Shown in pieces: positions 35,262 to 46,991 of a DNA stretch of 64,000 nt. The translations under genes were made by a program, and so were the position numbers. Each line of letters starts with the position of its first letter. Positions within the stretch are counted from its first letter, which is position 1. The notes under the pieces are model-generated. The model saw only the letters and a program-made list of their open reading frames with translations. It searched no databases and was not told the origin of the DNA. This stretch comes from Vibrio gallicus. GTDB taxonomy: Bacteria; Pseudomonadota; Gammaproteobacteria; Enterobacterales; Vibrionaceae. The stretch lies in assembly GCF_024346875.1 (NCBI RefSeq), contig NZ_AP024871.1, positions 62,001 through 126,000 of the forward strand. The letters run 5' to 3'.

Positions 35262-37163
35262 TTATTTGTTGGTGCTGGCTTTACAACTATAGGTTAATTG
35301 ACTCCTTCCTTGAGGGAGGAGTTTATTTAGCTTCATACACTCATTAGATAGCGATAGCTCAATTTGACTCGATGCTGAATTGGCCATATCAATGCTTCCC
35401 CCAAATGTTCCCTGCAGCTCTTGGCTGATAAATTCAATCTGTGGGATTTGCAGATATCCACGTCGGATATCGAGGTCTATTTCAGGAATAAGAAGTGGGT
35501 GTAATTTTGTTGTATCAAAGGGAAGCTGAATACGAACATCATGCACGGATATTTGGGCTTTGCCATCTAGCGTGCGTCTTAGCATTAGCTCATCTCCGGC
35601 CAAGCCGCTTAAAGCGATATTAAAATCAGCCACACCGTACCAGCCAATGGCCAAGTGTAATGCTGGAGCTAGCGAATCAATAGGCATAGCATAGGCTTTT
35701 ATGTTTAGTGACCATGGTTTGCTAATTCGGGTTAGGTCGATACTGCCAGTAGCTTCAAACAGTCCCTCTTTGATGGGGATAAATAGTTCTTTTATCTTCC
35801 AGTTCCCATGATCGCTTTCAGTATTGATATAGGGTTTTAAAGAGGTCTTGCCTAGTACGGTTAGACTGCTAGCACTGGCGGATAAATCACCTTGCCATAA
35901 AGCCCACTCGCCAGAATCACGAATGGATAAGTTTGAACCTTGGGCGTTGAGTCCAGAGACTTGCCATGGATTATTTTCAAGGGATATTACCTGAGAGTGG
36001 CTGACCTTAAATTGTGCGATTGATATGTCTTTAAAGCCTTGCATTAGCTGCATTAACTGAGAGCGTAACTGGTTTCCATCTTGTACCCACTTGAGGTTTG
36101 ATATCGTTAGGTCATTAAGGTGTAACTGGTCAGGGTATAGGTCGCCACTAAGCTCGAAATTCCCTTGCTCAAAAAGGAAATCAAGCTGATTGATGGCGAT
36201 ATGTTGTGGATTGAATGTAAGCTTTAGTTGTGGCTCTAGGGCTTGAGACTGTTGTGTCGTAATACTGTCTGCCACCAATGATAATTGTGCGTGCTGCGCC
36301 CATAGGTTTTGTTGTGGATGCCAGTTTGAGAGTTCAATATTTGTGTTATTGAACTGCCAATCTGGTTGGGTCCAGCTTGATTGATATACCTTGAGGTGCT
36401 CGATAGCTTGTATCTTATTCCCCCATGTGTGGAGCCACTGATGAACATGATCAGGCAGTTGTGTAGATGAAATGCGTAATTGGCTGACTAAGGCATCATT
36501 GATGATCCAGCCTTGAGGGGTGTTTTCAGCAATAAGCTGGACTTTTCCTTCTCGCCACTGAAAATCTAACTGGTTTACTAAGATGGACTGAGGAGATACT
36601 TGGATTCGAGACTTTAACTGATTTAATGCCTCCCCTTGCCAATATAATTGCTCACCACTGATAGACCAATTGCCGTGCTCAAAATATCCTGACTTGGTCT
36701 CTAATTTAGGTGAGTATGTAAGGTCGAAATCTCTGATGACGAAATCGGTATTGGCAAAATTAAGGTGTTCAATACGAATATGCTGTGGTGTCCATTGTTC
36801 AAACCAGTGCTTGATGGATGTACGGTTATTAAATCCAGAGGGTATATTGGCACCACTTAAATATAGCTGCTTGATTGTTATCGGGTTTGGTATTTTGTTC
36901 CAGTCTAATTCGAGGACTAAGGTGGTTGTGTCGAATGTGATTGCAGGGTTCGACTGTTGATTGATGACGATCTGTTTAAGCTCAAATTGGTTGGGAAAGG
37001 TGAATTTAACATCTTGGATAAACAGATTTGTCGGTGCGAAGCGAGAGATGAGATTTTGAGTAACCCAACTAGAGTATTGAGTAGTAAGCGCGCTAAGCAA
37101 TGCTGATATACATAAGGTAACAAGCAGTATTATTCCAAGACTGATTTTTAATACTGCCTTCAT
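35262..37163 (-). CDS. AsmA-like membrane-anchored protein
   Basis: The 633-residue protein has an N-terminal transmembrane anchor (about residues 7-25) and a long periplasmic part made of repeating amphipathic beta strands, ending in a segment like the AsmA C terminus (LDGKAQISVHDVRIQLPF, DLDIRRGYLQI). AsmA-like proteins form bridges that move phospholipid between membranes or influence outer-membrane assembly. Similarity to AsmA itself is distant. It stands alone, converging 3 bp from yiiD. Function inferred only from fold type. Confidence 0.65.
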   Translation of the reverse strand: MKAVLKISLGIILLVTLCISALLSALTTQYSSWVTQNLISRFAPTNLFIQDVKFTFPNQFELKQIVINQQSNPAITFDTTTLVLELDWNKIPNPITIKQLYLSGANIPSGFNNRTSIKHWFEQWTPQHIRIEHLNFANTDFVIRDFDLTYSPKLETKSGYFEHGNWSISGEQLYWQGEALNQLKSRIQVSPQSILVNQLDFQWREGKVQLIAENTPQGWIINDALVSQLRISSTQLPDHVHQWLHTWGNKIQAIEHLKVYQSSWTQPDWQFNNTNIELSNWHPQQNLWAQHAQLSLVADSITTQQSQALEPQLKLTFNPQHIAINQLDFLFEQGNFELSGDLYPDQLHLNDLTISNLKWVQDGNQLRSQLMQLMQGFKDISIAQFKVSHSQVISLENNPWQVSGLNAQGSNLSIRDSGEWALWQGDLSASASSLTVLGKTSLKPYINTESDHGNWKIKELFIPIKEGLFEATGSIDLTRISKPWSLNIKAYAMPIDSLAPALHLAIGWYGVADFNIALSGLAGDELMLRRTLDGKAQISVHDVRIQLPFDTTKLHPLLIPEIDLDIRRGYLQIPQIEFISQELQGTFGGSIDMANSASSQIELSLSNECMKLNKLLPQGRSQLTYSCKASTNK

Positions 37164-37226
37164 ATCTAGCAGGCTCCACTGTATTAGACTGAAGGTTAAA
37201 GATGACTCATATCTTGTTGTTTATCA

Positions 37227-37254
37227 ATAAAAAAGCCCCTGATATTCAGGGGCT
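37227..37254 (-). terminator. Terminator of pckA
   Basis: Perfect 9-bp stem AGCCCCTGA/TCAGGGGCT, loop TAT; minus-strand T-run of six. Confidence 0.93.
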
Positions 37255-37275
37255 AACTCATATTTTATGTTTTGT

Positions 37276-38904
37276 TTATCCTAGTTGAGGTCCAGCTGCC
37301 ACTAGTGCTTTGCCTTCGTCATTGTCGGTATACTTTTCAAAGTTATTGATAAAGCGTTCAGCAAGGTCTTGAGCCTTACTATCCCACTGTAGGGGATCAA
37401 CATAGGTGTCTCTAGGGTCTAAGATCTCTGGATTTACATTTGGTAACGCTGTAGGGACCTCGAGATTAAACACAGGAATAGAGGTTGTTTTAGCTTGCTC
37501 AATTGAACCATCTAAGATGGCATCAATAATGGCGCGAGTATCTTGGATTGAGATTCGCTTACCTGAGCCATTCCAGCCTGTATTGACAAGATAGGCTTGA
37601 GCTCCTGCAGCTTCCATACGTTTTACCAATACTTCAGCGTACTTGGTTGGATGCAAGGTTAAGAAAGCTGCCCCAAAACATGCAGAGAAAGTTGGCGTAG
37701 GTTCAGTAATTCCACGCTCAGTACCAGCTAATTTAGCCGTGAATCCAGAAAGGAAGTGGTACTTGGTTTGCTCTGGTGTCAATTTGGAAACCGGAGGCAA
37801 TACCCCAAAGGCATCGGCAGAAAGGAAAATAACCTTGTTTGCGTGCCCACCTTTAGAGATTGGTTTCACTATATTTTCGATGTGATGTAGTGGGTAAGAA
37901 ACACGGGTGTTTTCTGTTTTTGAGCCATCATCAAAATCAATTGAACCATCACCACGAACGGTCACGTTTTCTAAAAGTGCGTCGCGACGAATAGCATTGA
38001 AAATATCAGGCTCGGCTTCTTTAGAAAGCTTGATTGTCTTAGCGTAACAACCGCCCTCAAAGTTGAAGATACCTTCGTCATCCCAACCGTGCTCATCATC
38101 ACCAATTAGTGCCCGTTTAGGGTCAGTAGAAAGGGTGGTTTTGCCCGTACCAGAAAGACCAAAGAAGACTGCTACGTCATCTTGCTCTCCCATATTAGCT
38201 GAGCAGTGCATTGAGGCGATACCTTGTAAAGGAAGGAAGTAGTTCATCATTGCGAACATACCCTTCTTCATCTCTCCACCGTACCAAGTGCCACCGATTA
38301 GCTGTACTTTTTCCGTTAGGTTAAAGACGGTGAAATTTTCGGAGTTTAAGCCGTGCTCTTGCCATTTGCTATTGGTGCATTTGGCTGCATTCATAACCAC
38401 AAAATCTGGGGTAAAGGTTTGTAGTTCTTCATCTGTTGGACGAATGAACATGTTCTTAACAAAGTGAGCCTGCCACGCTACCTCAGTAATGATACGAACG
38501 GCTAAGCGAGTGTCAGGGTTGGCACCACAGTATCCATCAATCACAAATAGACGCTTGTTTGATAGTTGGCTGGTGACTAATTGCTTTAGGTCGTTCCATA
38601 TGGCTTGATTGATGGGTTTGTTATCATTTTTTACAGAATCAGAGTTCCACCACATATTGCTGTGGGTCGTTTCATCATCAACAATGAATTTGTCTTTTGG
38701 TGAGCGACCAGTAAAGATGCCTGTATCTACTGCGACAGCTCCAAGTTCTGTGACAACGCCTTTTTCGTAACCTTGAAGCGATTCGCTAGTTTCTTCAGCA
38801 AAGAGGATCTCGTAGCTGGGATTGCGAACTATTTCAATAGAATCAGTGATGCCATATTGGGATAAATCGATAGCGGAAGCCTTTGCATGTTCCATAACAG
38901 TCAT
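37276..38904 (-). CDS. pckA: Phosphoenolpyruvate carboxykinase (ATP)
   Basis: Gluconeogenic enzyme converting oxaloacetate and ATP to PEP. The 542-residue protein has substrate-binding YCGANPDTR, the P-loop [11 protein letters not shown] near 250, [16 protein letters not shown], and the Arg of the [11 protein letters not shown] region. Length fits E. coli (540). GGAGAACC precedes ATG; ATG 3 codons further in is also possible. A CRP box lies about 180 bp upstream, fitting catabolite control. Confidence 0.98.
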   Translation of the reverse strand: MTVMEHAKASAIDLSQYGITDSIEIVRNPSYEILFAEETSESLQGYEKGVVTELGAVAVDTGIFTGRSPKDKFIVDDETTHSNMWWNSDSVKNDNKPINQAIWNDLKQLVTSQLSNKRLFVIDGYCGANPDTRLAVRIITEVAWQAHFVKNMFIRPTDEELQTFTPDFVVMNAAKCTNSKWQEHGLNSENFTVFNLTEKVQLIGGTWYGGEMKKGMFAMMNYFLPLQGIASMHCSANMGEQDDVAVFFGLSGTGKTTLSTDPKRALIGDDEHGWDDEGIFNFEGGCYAKTIKLSKEAEPDIFNAIRRDALLENVTVRGDGSIDFDDGSKTENTRVSYPLHHIENIVKPISKGGHANKVIFLSADAFGVLPPVSKLTPEQTKYHFLSGFTAKLAGTERGITEPTPTFSACFGAAFLTLHPTKYAEVLVKRMEAAGAQAYLVNTGWNGSGKRISIQDTRAIIDAILDGSIEQAKTTSIPVFNLEVPTALPNVNPEILDPRDTYVDPLQWDSKAQDLAERFINNFEKYTDNDEGKALVAAGPQLG

Positions 38905-39080
38905 AGGTTCTCCTTGGTAGGGTACGAAGTAAGAATTGTTCTGAGTTCACTGCCTTATATTATTATTGTCTGGTCAGCGCACTTAGTCTAATACTGACTA
39001 TATCTGCCTTTCTTGATTAATATTTCTACAGACTTCACATTTTGTAATTCAAACATAGTGTGAATAAAATTCAAATTTAC

Positions 39081-39096
39081 TGTGATGTAAATCACG
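39081..39096. promoter_or_regulatory. CRP binding site of pckA
   Basis: TGTGA-TGTAAA-TCACG differs from the CRP consensus TGTGA-N6-TCACA by one base. It lies 176 bp before the pckA start. CRP control of pckA is known in E. coli. Confidence 0.75.
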
Positions 39097-39175
39097 TAGA
39101 GTTAAGGGACTGGATGAAAATACGTGAACTTGGTGCGGATTGAATACGGGAATTGGATATGAATAGTGATGCGAG

Positions 39176-39199
39176 TAAAAAACCGCCTCAAGAGGCGGT
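39176..39199 (-). terminator. Terminator of hslO
   Basis: Perfect 8-bp stem ACCGCCTC/GAGGCGGT, loop AA; minus-strand T-run of six. Confidence 0.9.
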
Positions 39200-39224
39200 C
39201 TATAATTTAGATTAATTATGTGAC

Positions 39225-40094
39225 TTAGTGCATAGTCGGTTTGCTTGAGCCTGCAAATAATTCTTCAACCTGTGCAGCATTAAACTCATAGCTCGTTCCG
39301 CAGTAGTCACAGTGCAGAGCGACTGTTCCTTCGGTGGCCAAAATATCATTTACTTCAGCGCGATCTATGGTGAGAATTGCTGAACCAGTGCGCTCGCGTG
39401 AGCAACCACAAAAGAATTCTACGGGTTGAGGGTCAAACAGTTGAACCGTTTCTTGGTTGTAAAGGCGGTACAATAAATCATTTGCATCCAGAGAAAAGAG
39501 CTCTTCGTTTTTCACCGTATCGGTGAGTTGCTCAAGGTGGTCAAAGTCTTCCGGTTTACCAGTTCCATCGGGTACGACTTGTAACAGCATACCCGCGGCA
39601 TGTGCTTTACCTTCGTGTTCACCTACTCGGAACCATAGACGAGTCTTTAGTTGCTCGGAGCGTTCAAAATAGCTCTCAATTACTTGGCTAAGGGTCTCGC
39701 CCTCTAATCCCACAACGCCTTGGTAGCGTTCGCCTTTACTTGGCGTGATAGTAATGACTAGATGCCCTTTACCCAACATTTGATGTAGGGTTGCATCATT
39801 TTCAATCTCACCGTCAAAGCGAGCGACGCCACGGACTTTCTGCTGGTTATCACCATTGATCACTGCAAGTGAAACTGGGCCGTCACCTTGTAGTTGAAGG
39901 GTGATGGAGCCTTCGAATTTTAGGGTTGCAGTTAGTAGTGTCGTTGCAACTAGCAGTTCACCTAATAGGTTTTGAACCGGTTGTGGGTATTGTTTGCTAG
40001 AAATAATACTTTGGTACGCACTGTCCAGTTGAACGAGTTCACCTCGAACAGATAAATCTTGAAACAGGTAGCGGTTTAAAACGTTGTTTTCCAT
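39225..40094 (-). CDS. hslO: Redox-regulated chaperone Hsp33
   Basis: Holdase activated by oxidation and zinc loss. The 289-residue protein has the N-terminal chaperone domain ([12 protein letters not shown] onward) and the redox switch near the C terminus, CGCS and CDYC, the four zinc Cys spaced as in E. coli. Lies 14 bp after hslR, with pckA beyond, the E. coli order. Confidence 0.97.
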   Translation of the reverse strand: MENNVLNRYLFQDLSVRGELVQLDSAYQSIISSKQYPQPVQNLLGELLVATTLLTATLKFEGSITLQLQGDGPVSLAVINGDNQQKVRGVARFDGEIENDATLHQMLGKGHLVITITPSKGERYQGVVGLEGETLSQVIESYFERSEQLKTRLWFRVGEHEGKAHAAGMLLQVVPDGTGKPEDFDHLEQLTDTVKNEELFSLDANDLLYRLYNQETVQLFDPQPVEFFCGCSRERTGSAILTIDRAEVNDILATEGTVALHCDYCGTSYEFNAAQVEELFAGSSKPTMH

Positions 40095-40108
40095 GAGGAA
40101 ACTCCGGC

Positions 40109-40495
40109 TTATTGGTTTTTAAACTTAATCAGATCGCGACGCTGTTTTTTATCAGGGCGACGCTCTGGACTTGGGTTGTGCGCATGCAGTTTGCGCTCTA
40201 GCGCTTGGCGCTCACGTTTTTCAACACTCTGCTCTGTCTCGCTATACAATAACTGAGCTTCAGGTGCTCCGCGTCTCTGGTCTGAAACCTTTTCAATGAC
40301 CACAGTTTTCTCGACCTGTCCCTGTCTTAGCGTAACCTTAGCACCAAGCTCTACTATTTTACTTGGTTTGGAACGCTGGTCCTCATAGTGGACCTTACCG
40401 CCATCGATCATGTTGCGAGCAATGGAACGCGTTTTATAAAAGCGAGCAGCCCATAACCACTTATCCAGTCTTACGGATTTAGGATCGGAACTCAT
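40109..40495 (-). CDS. hslR: Heat-shock protein Hsp15 (S4 domain RNA-binding)
   Basis: Binds free 50S subunits carrying nascent chains and helps recycling. The 128-residue protein has an S4 RNA-binding domain ([16 protein letters not shown] onward) and a basic tail [14 protein letters not shown]. First gene of hslR-hslO. Confidence 0.96.
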   Translation of the reverse strand: MSSDPKSVRLDKWLWAARFYKTRSIARNMIDGGKVHYEDQRSKPSKIVELGAKVTLRQGQVEKTVVIEKVSDQRRGAPEAQLLYSETEQSVEKRERQALERKLHAHNPSPERRPDKKQRRDLIKFKNQ

Positions 40496-40772
40496 ATCTA
40501 TTTATGCTCTCTATATAAAAGTACAGAAGCGTTATGGTGACGAACATATCATTTTTCAAGTAAAAGGATTTAATACATTTCTATTCATCACACAAGTACA
40601 CAGAAACCCCGCTGGATGTGGTACTCTTACTTGCTATTTTTACCAATACTTACCTAGTGTTACAAAGGTATGCTGATAGTTGTTAAGCATGTAGTTTCTT
40701 AATTGTACTGTAATCTAATTGATTTTTTGTTCGATTATTATTCAGCTTTATTTGTATTCAAGAGATGCGGTT

Positions 40773-41678
40773 TTGTCATATTCACAAAGATTAAATCAAA
40801 TATTAACGGCCTTGATTAATCGTCAAGCACAGATTGCTGGTTCGATGACCCTTATCTTTATGGTGTTGTCAGCATGGATTGCAGGTTTCTTATTTTGGCA
40901 ATTCATGAATATAGACTCTGGAGTGGAGCGGTGGAGACCTTCGTCTCAAACCGTCACTGCGCAAAAGAGCAATACAAAACAGCTCAATATGGATCAGTTG
41001 TTAGATGCAGATCTGTTTGGTAAAGAAGAGCAGAAACCAGTTGTCGCAGTGAAGCAAGTAGTTGATGCACCTAAGACTCGCTTAAATCTAGTATTAGTTG
41101 GTGTGGTTGCGAGCAGCAATACAAAGAACAGTTTAGCCGTCATTGCTAACCGTGGCTCTCAAGGTACCTATGGTATTGGTGAAAAAATTGAAGGTACTCG
41201 CGTAACCCTAAGTAATGTTCTCGGTGATCGAGTGATCATTGATAATCAGGGGCGCAATGAAACCTTAATGCTGGAAGGTTTAGAATATAAGAAAGTGGAT
41301 GCTGCTCAACAGCAAATCGCGCGTTCTCAATCCCAGTCGAATGTTCAAGGAAATAATCCTAAACTTGATGTATCTAATTTGGAATCTATTAAGGAAGCCA
41401 TCTCAGAAAATCCGCAACAGTTTTTGAAATATATCCGCCTTTCTCAGGTTAATCGTGACGGCAAGTTGGTTGGCTACCGTGTTCGCCCTGGGCGTGATAG
41501 GGCATTATTCGACTCAGTGGGTTTGAAAGATGGAGATATCGCCGTGGAGCTAAACGGTGCCGATCTAACCGATCCAAAATCGATGGGAGAGATCTGGAAA
41601 TCCTTGAATCAATTAACAGAATTAAACCTGACAGTTGAACGAGACGGTCAGCGTTATGATATTTATTTACAGTTTTAA
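40773..41678 (+). CDS. gspC: Type II secretion protein GspC
   Basis: Inner-membrane protein that links the platform to the secretin. Starting at TTG 40773 gives 301 residues: a transmembrane segment near 25-45, the homology region with DLFGKEE and LNLVLVGVV, and a C-terminal PDZ domain (RVRPGRDRALFDSVGLKDGD). The frame is open back to TTG 40719, but AGAGATG before 40773 and a length near that of Vibrio EpsC (about 305) favour the shorter form. First gene of the gspC-N operon. Confidence 0.88.
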   Translation: MSYSQRLNQILTALINRQAQIAGSMTLIFMVLSAWIAGFLFWQFMNIDSGVERWRPSSQTVTAQKSNTKQLNMDQLLDADLFGKEEQKPVVAVKQVVDAPKTRLNLVLVGVVASSNTKNSLAVIANRGSQGTYGIGEKIEGTRVTLSNVLGDRVIIDNQGRNETLMLEGLEYKKVDAAQQQIARSQSQSNVQGNNPKLDVSNLESIKEAISENPQQFLKYIRLSQVNRDGKLVGYRVRPGRDRALFDSVGLKDGDIAVELNGADLTDPKSMGEIWKSLNQLTELNLTVERDGQRYDIYLQF

Positions 41679-41762
41679 AGCATTAGACTTTGTAGTGAGA
41701 AGATAGAACCGATCGCTAATAGCTAGTTTGCTTGCAGTCGTGTTTTTTGGAGAGTTATTTCA

Positions 41763-43793
41763 GTGAAATGGTTTAGTAAAAGTGCATGGTTATTGGTGGG
41801 AAGCATGCTGTGCGCGCCTGCATGGAGTGCAGATACTCCAGCAACGAAAAACGAATTTAGTGCTAGTTTTAAGGGCACAGATATCGGTGAGTTCATCAAT
41901 ATTGTAGGCCGAAACTTAGAGAAGACTATTATAGTCGACCCTTCTGTGCGCGGTAAGATTGATGTACGCAGTTATGATGTCCTTAGTGAAAAGCAGTACT
42001 ATCAGTTTTTCTTAAATGTCCTAGAAGTTTATGGTTTTGCTGTCGTAGAGATGGAGAACGGTGTACTTAAGGTTATTAAAGCTAAAGATGCCAAAACCTC
42101 AGCGGTGCCTGTGGTGGGTGATGCTAGCATCAAAGGGGATTCGGTTATCACGCGGGTGGTTGCAGTGCGCAACGTTTCGGTACGTGAACTTTCTCCCTTA
42201 TTGCGTCAGTTAAATGATAACGCTGGTGCTGGTAACGTTGTTCACTATGACCCAGCTAATATCATCCTTATCACGGGTCGTGCTGCGGTGGTTAACCGCT
42301 TAGCTGAAATCATTGAGCGCGTGGATAAAGCAGGTGATAAAAGTGTAGAGGTTGTGCCACTTAAGAGCGCTTCTGCCGCAGAGATGGTGCGAATTGTTGA
42401 GGCACTAAATAAAACGTCGGATGCGAAGAATACACCAGCCTTCTTGCAGCCAAAGCTGGTAGCTGATGAACGTACCAACTCAGTGTTGATCTCTGGCGAA
42501 CCGCAGGTTCGAGCACGTTTGCGTAAAGTGATCGCTCAGCTTGATAAAGAGATGGTATCTACGGGCAATAGCCAGGTTATTTACCTTAAAAATGCCAATG
42601 CAGAAGATTTAGTCGATGTACTTAAAGGCGTCTCTGACAATCTGCAAAATGCCAAGAAAAAAGGACAGGGCTCGGCGAATAGCAATACTGATGTTGTGAT
42701 TTCAGCTCATAAAGATACCAATGCTCTAGTGGTTACTGCTCCGCCAGATATCATGAAGGCATTAAAACAGGTTATTGAGCAGCTAGATATTCGTCGTGCG
42801 CAGGTATTGATTGAAGCGTTGATCGTTGAGATGTCTGAGGGTGACGGCATCAACTTAGGTGTTCAATGGGGTAATCTAGAATCCGGAGCGGTAGTTCAAT
42901 ACGGTAACAGTGGAGCCAAGATCGGTAATGTGATGGTTGGCTTGGAAGAAGCCAAAGACCAGACTCGAACCGAATACTATACCGATAATAACGGTAACCG
43001 CAGACCTTATGATGTAACCGAGTCAGGTGATTACTCTACCCTTGCTAGTGCTCTAAGTGGTGTGAATGGTGCGGCCGTTAGTCTTGCGATGGGGGACTGG
43101 ACAGCCTTGATCAGTGCTGTAGCGTCAGATACGAGCTCTAATATTCTATCTTCTCCAAGTATCACCGTCATGGATAATGGTGAGGCTTCATTTATTGTTG
43201 GTGAAGAGGTTCCGGTTATTACGGGCTCAACCTCAGGTTCAAACAATGAAAACCCATTCCAAACCGTTGATCGTAAAGAAGTGGGGATTAAGCTTAAGGT
43301 TGTTCCTCAGATTAACGAAGGTGATTCAGTCCAACTCAAGATTGAGCAAGAGGTTTCCAACGTTTTAGGTGCGAATGGCGCTGTTGATGTGCGTTTTGCT
43401 AAGCGTCAGCTAAATACCTCAGTGATGGTCAAAGATGGTCAAATGCTAGTGCTTGGTGGCTTAGTTGATGAGCGTGCACAGGAGAGTGAATCTAAGGTGC
43501 CGCTACTGGGTGATATCCCATGGCTTGGGCAACTATTTAAGTCTACCTCTACCTCGGTAGAGAAACGCAACCTGATGGTGTTTATTAAACCGACGATTAT
43601 TCGTGATGGTCTCACCGCTGATGGTATTACTCAACGCAAGTACAACTACATGCGCGCAGAGCAGCTATACAAAGCAGAAGAGGGACTTAAGCTAATGAGC
43701 GATGACCTGATCCCTATTATGCCTAAATATGGCGATGACTCTGGTAGACCACCTGAGTTTAAGGCCTTCATTGAGCAGGTGGAAAAAGAGTAA
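41763..43793 (+). CDS. gspD: Type II secretion outer-membrane secretin GspD
   Basis: Forms the outer-membrane channel. The 676-residue protein has a signal peptide (about 1-23, ending PAWSA), an N0 domain ([14 protein letters not shown]), N1-N3 modules (for example [31 protein letters not shown]), and the secretin core with VPVITGS and the C-terminal [16 protein letters not shown]-terminal S-domain-like tail follows. GTG start with GGAG upstream. Length matches Vibrio EpsD (about 674). Confidence 0.98.
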   Translation: MKWFSKSAWLLVGSMLCAPAWSADTPATKNEFSASFKGTDIGEFINIVGRNLEKTIIVDPSVRGKIDVRSYDVLSEKQYYQFFLNVLEVYGFAVVEMENGVLKVIKAKDAKTSAVPVVGDASIKGDSVITRVVAVRNVSVRELSPLLRQLNDNAGAGNVVHYDPANIILITGRAAVVNRLAEIIERVDKAGDKSVEVVPLKSASAAEMVRIVEALNKTSDAKNTPAFLQPKLVADERTNSVLISGEPQVRARLRKVIAQLDKEMVSTGNSQVIYLKNANAEDLVDVLKGVSDNLQNAKKKGQGSANSNTDVVISAHKDTNALVVTAPPDIMKALKQVIEQLDIRRAQVLIEALIVEMSEGDGINLGVQWGNLESGAVVQYGNSGAKIGNVMVGLEEAKDQTRTEYYTDNNGNRRPYDVTESGDYSTLASALSGVNGAAVSLAMGDWTALISAVASDTSSNILSSPSITVMDNGEASFIVGEEVPVITGSTSGSNNENPFQTVDRKEVGIKLKVVPQINEGDSVQLKIEQEVSNVLGANGAVDVRFAKRQLNTSVMVKDGQMLVLGGLVDERAQESESKVPLLGDIPWLGQLFKSTSTSVEKRNLMVFIKPTIIRDGLTADGITQRKYNYMRAEQLYKAEEGLKLMSDDLIPIMPKYGDDSGRPPEFKAFIEQVEKE

Positions 43794-45301
43794 TGCAAGA
43801 CACATCGGCAGTCTCGGCGTGGACGGGTGCAACCCGTCTACCATTTGGCTTTGCGAAACGCTTTAATGTGGTTTTAGATATAGACAATGAGCAACAGAAA
43901 AGCTTGCTTTATTATATTGCGCCACTTAATACCCATACTCTAATCGAGGTATCACGGGTTGCGACCCATGCTTTAGAGTTGATCGAGCTTGATAAGGCCA
44001 GTTTTGATAACAAGCTGTCAGATGCTTATCAGCGTGACTCCTCTGAGGCTCGCCAATTGATGGAAGATATTGGTGCTGATAACGATGATTTCTTTTCGTT
44101 GGCAGAAGAGTTACCTCAAAATGAAGACCTGCTTGAAGCAGAAGATGACGCACCTATTATCAAGCTTATCAATGCCATGCTTGGTGAGGCGATCAAAGAA
44201 GGTGCTTCTGATATTCACATTGAGACCTTTGAAAAGAACCTTTCAATTCGTTTCCGTGTCGATGGTATATTGCGAGATGTGTTAGCACCAAGTCGCAAGC
44301 TGGCACCCTTGTTAGTATCACGCGTTAAGGTAATGGCTAAGCTGGATATTGCTGAGAAGCGTGTCCCTCAAGATGGCCGTATCTCATTGCTGATTGGTGG
44401 ACGTGCCGTCGATGTGCGTGTATCGACTATGCCATCTTCACATGGTGAGCGTGTGGTAATGCGTCTTTTAGACAAAAATGCCACTCGTCTTGATCTGCAC
44501 AGTTTAGGGATGTCAGCTCTTAACCATCAAAATTTCCGATCCCTTATCGCTAAACCACACGGTATTATCTTGGTTACCGGTCCAACCGGTTCAGGTAAAT
44601 CCACGACTTTATATGCCGGCTTACAAGAGCTAAATAGTGCTGAGCGTAATATCTTAACCGTAGAAGACCCGATTGAATTTGATATCGATGGTATCGGTCA
44701 AACACAAGTAAACCCTAAAGTCGATATGACCTTTGCTCGAGGTTTACGGGCTATTCTTCGTCAAGATCCTGATGTCGTAATGGTCGGTGAGATCCGTGAT
44801 ATTGAGACGGCACAGATTGCGGTACAAGCCTCGTTGACTGGTCACTTAGTTATGTCAACGCTGCACACCAATACCGCAGTAGGTACGATCACCCGCTTAC
44901 GTGATATGGGGATTGAGCCTTTCTTAATTTCTTCATCGTTGCTTGGGATCTTAGCGCAACGCTTGGTTAGAACGCTGTGCCATGAGTGTAAAACCCCGTA
45001 TGCCGCTGATAATGAACAGAAGAAGCTATTTAATCTTGGCCCAGACGATGAACTAACGCTTTATAAGCCTAATGGTTGTGAGAAGTGTGGCAATAAAGGC
45101 TACCGTGGTCGAACTGGTATTCACGAGTTACTCGTTGTAGATGAGAAGGTTCAAGAGCTTGTCCATGGTGAGCACAGTGAGCAAGATATTGAATTGCATG
45201 TTCGAAAATCAACGCCAAGTATTCGTCAAGATGGCCTAGAGAAGGTAGCTCAAGGTAAGACTACCCTTGAAGAGGTTATGCGAGTCACGAGGGAAGAGTA
45301 A
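43793..45301 (+). CDS. gspE: Type II secretion ATPase GspE
   Basis: Cytoplasmic ATPase that powers pseudopilus assembly. The 502-residue protein has the N1E region, Walker [11 protein letters not shown] near 262, the Asp box, Walker [10 protein letters not shown] near 323, the His box THLHT-like MSTLHTN, and a four-Cys zinc module (CHEC and CEKC around 399-430). Shares one base with gspD (TAATG). Confidence 0.98.
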   Translation: MQDTSAVSAWTGATRLPFGFAKRFNVVLDIDNEQQKSLLYYIAPLNTHTLIEVSRVATHALELIELDKASFDNKLSDAYQRDSSEARQLMEDIGADNDDFFSLAEELPQNEDLLEAEDDAPIIKLINAMLGEAIKEGASDIHIETFEKNLSIRFRVDGILRDVLAPSRKLAPLLVSRVKVMAKLDIAEKRVPQDGRISLLIGGRAVDVRVSTMPSSHGERVVMRLLDKNATRLDLHSLGMSALNHQNFRSLIAKPHGIILVTGPTGSGKSTTLYAGLQELNSAERNILTVEDPIEFDIDGIGQTQVNPKVDMTFARGLRAILRQDPDVVMVGEIRDIETAQIAVQASLTGHLVMSTLHTNTAVGTITRLRDMGIEPFLISSSLLGILAQRLVRTLCHECKTPYAADNEQKKLFNLGPDDELTLYKPNGCEKCGNKGYRGRTGIHELLVVDEKVQELVHGEHSEQDIELHVRKSTPSIRQDGLEKVAQGKTTLEEVMRVTREE

Positions 45302-46518
45302 TGGCTGCATTTGAATATAAAGCGCTGGATGCGAAAGGAAAACAGAAAAAAGGCGCCATTGAGGGGGATAATGCCCGTCAAGTACGCCAACGCCTTAAAG
45401 AACAAGGCTTGATGCCAATTGAGGTTATTGAGACCAAATCTAAACAACAAAAAACTCAATCCAAAGGCTTCCAACGTGGGATCAGCACCCCTGACTTGGC
45501 GTTACTTACTCGTCAGTTATCAACCCTGGTTCAAGCGGGAATGCCATTAGAAGAGTGCTTACGTGCGGTGGCTGATCAGTCTGAAAAAGCGCGCATTCGC
45601 TCAATGATGGTCAGTGTTCGCTCGAAAGTTGTTGAGGGGTATACCCTTGCTGACAGTATGCGTGAATACCCAGCGGTGTTTGATGACCTGTTTTGTTCGA
45701 TGGTAGCGGCTGGCGAAAAATCGGGGCATTTGGATGCGGTATTAAATCGACTCGCAGATTATGCAGAGAAGCGCCAGCAATTACGCTCTAAGCTTCAACA
45801 AGCAATGATTTACCCGATTATGCTGACCTTGATTGCGGTTTGTGTAGTTGGTTTTCTATTGGCCACTGTGGTGCCAAAGATTGTCGACCAATTTGTACAG
45901 ATGGGGCAAGGCTTACCCGCATCGACTCAGTTTTTGTTAAATGCTAGTGATTTTGTTCAACATTATGGGGTGCTGTTAGTTGTTGGTTTTATACTGATGA
46001 TTATAGGCATCAAACTGATGCTGAGAAATCCTAAATATCGACTGAAATGGGATCGTAAAATGTTAACGATCCCAGTGCTAGGTAAGGTTGCTCGAGGGCT
46101 GAATACCTCTCGCTTTTCTCGAACTCTCGCGATTTGCTCATCGAGTGCAATTCCATTATTAGATGGTATGCGAGTGGCCGCAGATGTAATGAGCAATCAA
46201 TATTTTAAAAAGAAGGTGCTTGAAGCCTCTGATCATGTTCGTGAAGGGGCAAGCCTGAGACACTCTTTGCAAGAGAGTAAGCTATTCCCTCCTATGATGC
46301 TGCATATGATTGCCAGTGGTGAGCAGTCTGGCGAACTTGAGCAGATGTTAACCCGCGCCGCCGACAACCAAGACCGAGATTTTGAAAGTCAGGTGAACTT
46401 GGCGTTAGGGATATTTGAACCGCTGCTGATTGTGTTTATGGCTGGGGTAGTGTTATTTATTGTAGTGGCTATCATGATGCCGCTGCTAGCGTTGAATAAT
46501 TTAGTTTCTGGTGCCTAA
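45301..46518 (+). CDS. gspF: Type II secretion inner-membrane platform protein GspF
   Basis: Platform protein with two cytoplasmic T2SSF helical domains and three transmembrane segments. The 405-residue protein starts [14 protein letters not shown], as usual, has LLTRQLSTLVQAGMPLEE and the second-repeat segment FSRTLAICSSSAIPLLDG, and ends with a hydrophobic helix (LLIVFMAGVVLFIVVAIMM). Start overlaps the gspE stop by one base. Confidence 0.97.
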   Translation: MAAFEYKALDAKGKQKKGAIEGDNARQVRQRLKEQGLMPIEVIETKSKQQKTQSKGFQRGISTPDLALLTRQLSTLVQAGMPLEECLRAVADQSEKARIRSMMVSVRSKVVEGYTLADSMREYPAVFDDLFCSMVAAGEKSGHLDAVLNRLADYAEKRQQLRSKLQQAMIYPIMLTLIAVCVVGFLLATVVPKIVDQFVQMGQGLPASTQFLLNASDFVQHYGVLLVVGFILMIIGIKLMLRNPKYRLKWDRKMLTIPVLGKVARGLNTSRFSRTLAICSSSAIPLLDGMRVAADVMSNQYFKKKVLEASDHVREGASLRHSLQESKLFPPMMLHMIASGEQSGELEQMLTRAADNQDRDFESQVNLALGIFEPLLIVFMAGVVLFIVVAIMMPLLALNNLVSGA

Positions 46519-46537
46519 ACCAGTGAGTGGAGTAAAT

Positions 46538-46981
46538 ATGAAGTACAAACAAAAACAGAGTGGTTTTACCTTACTTGAGGTGATGGTAGTTATTGTTATC
46601 TTGGGTATTCTAGCGAGCTTTGTTGTTCCTAACCTTTTAGGTAACAAAGAGAAAGCGGATCAACAGAAGGCGATTACAGATGTAGTTGCACTTGAAAATG
46701 CACTAGATATGTACAAGCTTGATACTGGTGTATACCCAAGTACAGACCAAGGACTCGATGCGCTGGTAACTAAGCCGGCAGGTTCTCCAGAACCACGTAA
46801 TTACCGTAGTGATGGCTATATTCGTCGTCTACCAAGTGATCCTTGGGGTAATGATTATCAATATCTTAGCCCTGGCGATCACGGCAATATCGACATATTT
46901 ACCTTAGGTTCAGATGGTCAAGAAGGTGGTGATGGTTCAGCATCTGACATTGGCAACTGGAACCTACAAGATTTCCAGTAA
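46538..46981 (+). CDS. gspG: Major pseudopilin GspG
   Basis: Main subunit of the T2SS pseudopilus. The 147-residue precursor has a short leader cleaved at SG/FTLLEVMVV by the prepilin peptidase PilD (GspO, not in this window), a hydrophobic helix, and the GspG Ca-loop region (SDGQEGGDGSASDIGNW). ATG 46538 is chosen because GGAG lies 8 bases upstream; the frame opens from 46511 inside gspF. Confidence 0.97.
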   Translation: MKYKQKQSGFTLLEVMVVIVILGILASFVVPNLLGNKEKADQQKAITDVVALENALDMYKLDTGVYPSTDQGLDALVTKPAGSPEPRNYRSDGYIRRLPSDPWGNDYQYLSPGDHGNIDIFTLGSDGQEGGDGSASDIGNWNLQDFQ

Positions 46982-46991
46982 TCCCTGTTTT

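Larger units (their letters stand above)
38905..39224. other. 320-bp region between pckA and hslO
   Basis: Holds the pckA promoter region with a CRP box at 39081-39096, a weaker TGTGA half-site at 39058-39062, and the hslO terminator. No ORF. Confidence 0.6.
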
